A stretch of DNA of 64,000 nt from an uncultured Bacilli bacterium (GTDB taxonomy: Bacteria > Bacillota_I > Bacilli_A > RF39 > UBA660), in NCBI GenBank assembly GCA_934097105.1, contig CAKONI010000002.1, positions 1 through 64,000 of the forward strand. The letters run 5' to 3'. This document shows positions 59,621 through 64,000 of the stretch, one piece after another. The notes under the pieces were generated by a model. That model did no database searches, had not been told where the DNA came from, and was given only the letters and a program-made list of their open reading frames with translations. Both the position numbers and the translations under genes were made by a program. Each line of letters opens with the position of its first letter. Within the stretch, counting starts at the first letter, position 1.

Positions 59621-60619
59621 ATGAAAAAAACAAAAAAATTATTAATGCTTGCTGTTTTATTGATTTTGGTTACAGGTTGTGCTGTTCCAACGTTAAAAAA
59701 TGGTGAACAAAAAGTAGCATCTCTAGATAAAGGAGGAATATCTGCTGATGCGCTATATAGTGCTTTAAAGACTAAATATGGTGCTGAGGCTTTTGTAGAT
59801 TTACTTGATAAGAAAATTCTAAATAATAAATATAAAGAAACTGATGATGAAAAGGAATATATTAGTTCTCAAATAAAGGAATTAAAGGAATCTGCAGAAC
59901 AAAATAAAATTTCATATGATCAACTGTTATCATACTATGGTTTTAAAAAGGAAAGTGACTTAAAAGAATATTTAAGACTTAATTATCGTAGAGACTTAGC
60001 AGTTAATGAGGAAGTAGAAAAAACGTTAAAGAAGAAAGAGATTGAAAAGTATTATGAAGATGAAATTTATGGTGATATAAAACTTAAACATATTTTGATT
60101 TCTCTAAATACTTCTGATGATATGTCTACTGAAGAGAAGGAAAAGGCTGAGGCTGACGCTAAGAAAAAGGCTGAAGATATTATTAAGAAACTTAATAAGG
60201 GTGAAGATTTTTCAAAACTTGCTAAAAAATATTCTGATGACTCATCAAATGCTAAAAAAGGTGGAGATTTAGGTTGGGTTTCTACTGGTGATATGGTTGA
60301 TGAATTTGATGCTGCAGCATTTAAGTTAAAGAAAGGTAAATATACGACTAGTCCAGTAAAGACGACATATGGTTATCATATAATATATAAGATTGATGAA
60401 AAGGCTAAACCTAAACTTGAAAAAGTAAGAGATGAAATTGTTGATGCTTTAGTAAGCAATAAATTAAAGGAAGATGCTACTCTTTACTATAATTCTCTTG
60501 AGGCAATAAGGGAAGATGCTGGTTTAAAATTTGAAGATAAAGAACTTAAAAAACTATATAATACATATGTATCAAATCAAAAGAGCCAAGCAAAATCAAA
60601 TGCAAGTAGTTCAAACTAA
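59621..60619 (+). CDS. prsA: PrsA-type foldase lipoprotein (parvulin peptidyl-prolyl isomerase)
   Basis: A 332-residue lipoprotein; lipobox VTGC (Cys ~20). The N- and C-terminal SurA-like helical chaperone parts surround a parvulin domain (~150-245) with LKHILISLNT, KKYSDDSSNAKKGGDLGWVS and TTYGYHIIYKID. PrsA assists folding of secreted proteins outside the membrane by cis-trans isomerisation at proline, which fits the many large exported proteins in this window. GAAGGAGG site; monocistronic with a terminator shared with recX. Confidence 0.9.
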   Translation: MKKTKKLLMLAVLLILVTGCAVPTLKNGEQKVASLDKGGISADALYSALKTKYGAEAFVDLLDKKILNNKYKETDDEKEYISSQIKELKESAEQNKISYDQLLSYYGFKKESDLKEYLRLNYRRDLAVNEEVEKTLKKKEIEKYYEDEIYGDIKLKHILISLNTSDDMSTEEKEKAEADAKKKAEDIIKKLNKGEDFSKLAKKYSDDSSNAKKGGDLGWVSTGDMVDEFDAAAFKLKKGKYTTSPVKTTYGYHIIYKIDEKAKPKLEKVRDEIVDALVSNKLKEDATLYYNSLEAIREDAGLKFEDKELKKLYNTYVSNQKSQAKSNASSSN

Positions 60620-60640
60620 AAAGTACGAAAATCGTACTTT
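60620..60640. terminator. Bidirectional terminator between prsA and recX
   Basis: AAAGTACGA (60620-60628), loop AAA, TCGTACTTT (60632-60640), with T run on each strand. Confidence 0.88.
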
Positions 60641-60642
60641 TT

Positions 60643-61383
60643 TTAGTCTTTAATTTTGAAACCTTTTTGATATAGTTTAGATTTTATTACAAAGTCAAGT
60701 CTATTTTCATCATATTTATTTTTGTATTTATCATATAATTTTTTATATTCACTTTGGTATATTTTTTCATCGTCAATAGAAATGTTATCTAAACAATCTT
60801 TGATTATGCTACTATGATATCCTTTTTGTATAAGATTGTTATATATTTTTTGTTTTAAAAAATAGTTTGATTTGTTTTTGTTCAAGTTAATTTCTTTGTT
60901 TATAATTTTAATTATTTTTTCTGTTTCTAAATCATTTGTAAATATAGTAATATTTTTATTTATTATATTTTCATCAATTCCTAAGGATAAAAGATCTTTT
61001 TTTATTTTTAGGGGTCCGGTTGTTTTTAAGTTAATTTGATCATTAATGTAGCATTTGGCATATATTTCATCATTTAAATAACCTTCATCTCGCAACTTTT
61101 TAATTACTTTATCTATTATATCTTTAGAGTATGAACTTTTTTTCATTTGCATTCGGAGTTCTTTTTCGCATCTAAGTTTGATTTTTATATATTTTATGGC
61201 GTTATAGTAGCAGTCATAATAATTATTATTTTCTAGGTAAATATTAAGTTCATCCTCATTTATGTTTTCTTTAGATAATATATTGTATTTTAGTATAACA
61301 TCTTCATAAATAATATATTCTTTGTCATCAAAATAAACTTTATATCTTCCGTTTGATAAATATTTGTATTTTTTTATTTTCAT
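60643..61383 (-). CDS. recX: Regulatory protein RecX
   Basis: A 246-residue RecX with three-helix repeats: KLRCEKELRMQMKKSSYSKD, IIDKVIKKLRDEGYLNDEIY and TTGPLKIKKDLLSLGIDENI. RecX binds RecA filaments and limits RecA strand exchange and coprotease activity. Longer form of ~240-270 residues is usual in Bacillota, with an N-terminal extension here of ~60 residues. No recA is in the window. Convergent with prsA. Confidence 0.85.
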   Translation of the reverse strand: MKIKKYKYLSNGRYKVYFDDKEYIIYEDVILKYNILSKENINEDELNIYLENNNYYDCYYNAIKYIKIKLRCEKELRMQMKKSSYSKDIIDKVIKKLRDEGYLNDEIYAKCYINDQINLKTTGPLKIKKDLLSLGIDENIINKNITIFTNDLETEKIIKIINKEINLNKNKSNYFLKQKIYNNLIQKGYHSSIIKDCLDNISIDDEKIYQSEYKKLYDKYKNKYDENRLDFVIKSKLYQKGFKIKD

Positions 61384-61494
61384 AATGCCTCCTTTGGTTA
61401 TTTATTTTTTTACTTTATTTTGTAAATTTATTATATTCTAAGTATATTTCTCTGTCAATAGATTTTAGTACATTTGTTTGTTTTTTGTTGTTTA

Positions 61495-61534
61495 AAAAAG
61501 ACTTAATTTTTTTTGATTATGATTAAGTCTTTTT
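61495..61534 (-). terminator. Terminator of rpoZ, containing its last codons and stop
   Basis: AAAAAGACTTAAT (61495-61507) pairs perfectly with ATTAAGTCTTTTT (61522-61534). The rpoZ stop (61503-61505) and final ten codons are in the hairpin. Confidence 0.8.
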
Positions 61535-61703
61535 CTACCTCTTCAAGAGCCCTTCCGATATTTTTATAAGATATATACTCTTCTTCAGGCATTTGTAAAT
61601 GATTAGTCTCTTTAATTTCATTACTTCTTTGTGCTACAATATGCACTAGACGATATTTTGAATCGACGTGAAGTAATAGTTTGTCAATTGATGGATATAT
61701 CAC
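61503..61703 (-). CDS. rpoZ: RNA polymerase omega subunit
   Basis: A 66-residue omega subunit: IYPSIDKLLLHVDSKYRLVH then IVAQRSNEI, the typical YPSID-L---V-SKY-LV--A--R. It helps RNA polymerase assembly. Starts at GTG 61703, nine bases from the GGGAGT site; a GTG at 61712 is too close to that site. Length suits the short omega proteins of this group. Its usual partner gmk is not next to it in this window. Confidence 0.85.
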   Translation of the reverse strand: MIYPSIDKLLLHVDSKYRLVHIVAQRSNEIKETNHLQMPEEEYISYKNIGRALEEVEKDLIIIKKN

Positions 61704-61785
61704 TTGTATCACACTCCCATATTAAGAATATAATATATTTTAAAATAGTACAAGTAAACTTTCAAAATTAGACATTACTTGACAA

Positions 61786-63060
61786 CTAATTTTTAATTTT
61801 TTTTAGTATTTGGTTAGAAATATCATTATTTACTATGATTTGTTCTTTAACAGATATAGCAATCAAATAAAGAGCAGCCATGAAGTCTTTGGGAAAAATT
61901 AAAGAAATATTAAATAATTTTTTTATGGCTTCTTTATTTTCGTTTTCGTTTATGTATTTGTTATAAATGTGTCCTATGAGCATTTTGCCTTTTAGTTTTT
62001 TATCTAAGGTTATATAATCTAGACTTTTTGCTTCTTGAATTAGTTTTCTATTGAAGATATTGATGTTGTATATTTTATCTTCGTCAAATTCAAAAATATC
62101 AGCAAGGTATTCTAGGGCGTTGTTCATTTCAGTAGTAAGATCTTTTCCTTGTTTTATTTTAAGGAATATATCTTGATATCTTTTATTTCTTAAAAGGTCT
62201 GAAATAGCGAAATTTTTCTTATCGGAAAGTAGGATCAGTTTGATAAGATTGATGTAATTTTCACTATATTTTTGATAGTTTTTTTCTAAATCTTTTCTAT
62301 TAAAAGTATATGTTTTTCCATCTAACATATTAAAATGTTTCATGGTATCATTAAATCCTAGTTTCATACTGCGTTTTGAGTTTGATGGGCTGAAATTTAG
62401 AGAAAATCTTCTTTTGTTGTTGCTTTTTATATAATCAATTTTAATGCTTTTACTTTTTACTTTTTGTTTGATGCCTAGGGCGGAAAGGTCTACGGCGATT
62501 ACTTCGTCTGCGCCCATGTCGATGGCGAGGTTAATGGGAAGGTTGTCGTAGTATCCTCCATCTATGTAGTATTCTCCATCAATTTCTTTTTTTTCTACTG
62601 CGGGAAAGCAGGCTGCGGATGCGCTGATGTAGGAAATTAATTTGCCATTAGGGATTTGATCTTTTGAAAGCATTTTTGGAACTTTTGTTTTTAAATTCAC
62701 GGTAACAAGTCCATAATCTATTTTTGATTTTCTCACTTTAGATTCTTTGATTATTTTGCTAATATATTCTTCGGCTTTGTCGAATTTAAGTCCTTTATTT
62801 TTAATATATTCTTTGGCAATATCTGCATATTCTTTTGGATTGGAAATATCATGATGAAGTACATTTGATGTTTTAGTACTAATCCATAATTTTTTTGCTT
62901 TTCTATAGTCACCGGATACTAATAAGGCACCGTTTATTGCACCGATTGAAGTTCCTGTAATAATATCTATTTTTATACCAAGCCTTTTTAGGGCTTTATA
63001 AACACCTAGTTGATAGGCTCCTTTTGCTCCCCCACCTGATAAAACTAATGCTCTTTTCAT
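61786..63060 (-). CDS. Patatin-like phospholipase
   Basis: A 424-residue patatin/RssA-type acyl hydrolase. Oxyanion motif SGGGAKGAY (~8-16), nucleophile GTSIGA (Ser38), and the catalytic Asp in YIDGGYYDN. These enzymes cleave acyl chains from lipids, in bacteria sometimes as effectors or membrane-remodelling enzymes. The C-terminal ~200 residues (DKKNFAISDLLRNKRYQDI onward) are helical and have no match I know. Appears monocistronic. Confidence 0.85.
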   Translation of the reverse strand: MKRALVLSGGGAKGAYQLGVYKALKRLGIKIDIITGTSIGAINGALLVSGDYRKAKKLWISTKTSNVLHHDISNPKEYADIAKEYIKNKGLKFDKAEEYISKIIKESKVRKSKIDYGLVTVNLKTKVPKMLSKDQIPNGKLISYISASAACFPAVEKKEIDGEYYIDGGYYDNLPINLAIDMGADEVIAVDLSALGIKQKVKSKSIKIDYIKSNNKRRFSLNFSPSNSKRSMKLGFNDTMKHFNMLDGKTYTFNRKDLEKNYQKYSENYINLIKLILLSDKKNFAISDLLRNKRYQDIFLKIKQGKDLTTEMNNALEYLADIFEFDEDKIYNINIFNRKLIQEAKSLDYITLDKKLKGKMLIGHIYNKYINENENKEAIKKLFNISLIFPKDFMAALYLIAISVKEQIIVNNDISNQILKKIKN

Positions 63061-63092
63061 GGAAACACCTCTATAACATTATACTACAAATT

Positions 63093-63587
63093 TTAAATTA
63101 TAGTAAACCAAGATGCATTTTTTAATATGTTTTTGGTTGCTTTTCGACATAGATTGTTACTGAGGACTTTTATATTTGCAAAATCTTCACAGGATATTTT
63201 GTTTATATTCCAATAAATTGAGATGAAATAGATATTTATTCCTAAAAATTGATCGTGATCCATGTGAAATATATAGTCAAATCCCTCGAAAGTGTAGCCT
63301 TCAAAGTTGTTTGTTAAAATGATGCTTCTCTTTTTTAGGGAATCTAGATTTATTTCTAGGGCATAGGCACAGCAATCATCGATACTGTCATATTTGTAGT
63401 TTGTAAAGGATAAGTATTCTTTGTGGAAGGACCAGAAATTGTTTTTTAAGATGTCATATTTTATATAATAAGTGTTGTTTTTAAGGGTATATAGGTCTAG
63501 ATTAAAATTATTATTTAAAAAGTTTACTTGCTTTTTGTTACTGGGGTTGAATATTATTTTGGTGACTATTCCTGTTTTAATGTACAT
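63093..63587 (-). CDS. Unknown protein, partner of XRE regulator (possible toxin)
   Basis: A 164-residue soluble protein with many aromatic residues, including KEYLSFTNYKYDSIDDCCAY, FEGFDYIFHMDHDQFL and IYFISIYWNINKI. No family is recognised. It overlaps the XRE regulator gene by 11 bases, the layout of toxin-antitoxin and similar restriction-type pairs. A toxin role is inference. Confidence 0.55.
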   Translation of the reverse strand: MYIKTGIVTKIIFNPSNKKQVNFLNNNFNLDLYTLKNNTYYIKYDILKNNFWSFHKEYLSFTNYKYDSIDDCCAYALEINLDSLKKRSIILTNNFEGYTFEGFDYIFHMDHDQFLGINIYFISIYWNINKISCEDFANIKVLSNNLCRKATKNILKNASWFTII

Positions 63588-63822
63588 CTTTTGTTTCCTC
63601 GATTGGCACTATTTTTAGAGTGTAGCCAAGTGGAGTTAAAATTTTAATTAGGGAGTTTATTTGGGGAGAGTTTAGTCTATTTTCTATTTTTGTAATTTTT
63701 TCTCTTACAACACCGGACATATTTGCAAGTTCTTTTTGTGAGAGGTTTTTATCTTTGCGAAGTTTTATAAAGTCACAAATGAGATTGTATTCTAGTTCTA
63801 AAAGTTCTTTTTCATTTTTCAT
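63577..63822 (-). CDS. XRE-family helix-turn-helix regulator
   Basis: An 81-residue protein with an XRE/Cro HTH at ~18-72: LRKDKNLSQKELANMSGVVR, IENRLNSPQINSLIKILTPL. The short C-terminal tail has LKIVPIEETK, the usual beta-strand end of HigA/antitoxin-like proteins. Start has a weak GGTGATATT site. It overlaps the following gene and has a palindrome upstream, so autoregulation is likely. Confidence 0.8.
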   Translation of the reverse strand: MKNEKELLELEYNLICDFIKLRKDKNLSQKELANMSGVVREKITKIENRLNSPQINSLIKILTPLGYTLKIVPIEETKDVH

Positions 63823-63837
63823 AATATCACCATAATA

Positions 63838-63847
63838 ATGGTACCAT
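63838..63847. promoter_or_regulatory. Possible operator of the XRE-regulator pair
   Basis: Perfect palindrome ATGGTACCAT, 16 bases upstream of the XRE start codon, with another ATGGT half-site between them. On the minus strand TTGGGA and ATTATG boxes with 17-base spacing flank it, so it would lie inside the promoter. Confidence 0.4.
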
Positions 63848-63908
63848 ATTTTGTCCCAATTGCAATGGTAATACTTAAATTACCAAAAATTAACAAAAAA
63901 GAGAAAAA

Positions 63909-64000
63909 TTAAATTTCCTCTATTTTCATAAAATTAGTAATTCTTTTATTAGTATTTGTTGAAAGTCCTCCGGTAATTAGGATTTTGTCACTTGTTTTTA
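63909..64000 (-). CDS. pyk: C-terminal end of a probable pyruvate kinase gene
   Basis: The last 29 codons of a minus-strand gene entering from the right: KTSDKILITGGLSTNTNKRI, then TNFMKIEEI and TAA. The D-ILITGG...TN--KIEEI pattern is that of the C-terminal domain end of pyruvate kinase (phosphoenolpyruvate to pyruvate, ATP-forming). Only the tail is visible; confidence in the family is moderate. Confidence 0.5.
   Translation of the reverse strand, partial: KTSDKILITGGLSTNTNKRITNFMKIEEI

Noticed and set aside
1..64000. rRNA, tRNA, riboswitches and CRISPR arrays
   Set aside because: I looked for clover-leaf ends with CCA, T-loop motifs, long conserved rRNA tracts and regular spacers and saw none; covariance models were not available.

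Overview
The window is AT-rich (roughly 28% G+C by eye) Gram-positive DNA from a spore-forming Bacillota, most like the gut Bacilli/Erysipelotrichia-RF39 type. Reasons: consensus sigma-A promoters, strong GGAGG ribosome sites, lipobox lipoproteins, a three-gene gerA-type germinant receptor operon, YlbJ and a YlbL/SepM-like protease, two tiny YjcZ-like spore proteins, a SpoIID-type domain, and TGA used as a normal stop. No rRNA, tRNA or CRISPR array was seen.

1-2.6 kb: two tandem surface-protein paralogues with near-identical 5' ends and promoters (the first runs off the left edge). The complete copy ends in a C-type-lectin/SUMF1-like domain whose last ~55 codons look like the variable region of a diversity-generating retroelement (DGR). 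Between the copies lie a short Cys-less bL28-like gene and a tail fragment that may come from pfkA. 2.6-7.2 kb: DUF2752 and TM2 proteins, pyrimidine-nucleoside phosphorylase, and a DUF1538 membrane protein overlapping a double PII-like regulator. 7.2-12 kb: three exported proteins and an 839-residue M23 + SpoIID + C39 fusion. 12.1-16.3 kb: an operon of an E2-like acyltransferase with an altered catalytic motif, an acyl-CoA synthetase, an Orr-type PLP racemase and a small unknown protein.

16.4-24.8 kb: an SsuA/ThiY-type ABC uptake operon whose ATPase gene is split at the LSGG-QRVA codons by a ~5.9-kb element. The element carries a large serine recombinase, a collagen-like (BclA-like) protein, a PrsW-type protease, a zinc-ribbon membrane protein and a RhuM/Fic pseudogene. 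Both att sites are readable, and precise excision would restore the ATPase frame.

24.8-47.6 kb: an ECF sigma factor with a partner gene, the gerA operon behind a sigma-G-like promoter, and a run of very large exported proteins (Big_3-like, DUF285/BspA-like, InlB-type and FnIII-like repeats, NlpC/P60-like domains). Between them are murC and an MBL hydrolase. A palindromic element occurs three times at the 3' ends of minus-strand genes.

47.6-64 kb: an Rpn-type nuclease remnant, SepM/YlbL-like protease and YlbJ, a pseudopilin divergent from a GspE/PilB ATPase with a long Asn-rich tail, a sortase-type anchored protein, a MarR-controlled heterodimeric ABC exporter, YjcZ-like proteins, PrsA, RecX, RpoZ, a patatin phospholipase, an XRE-regulator pair and the tail of a probable pyruvate kinase gene.
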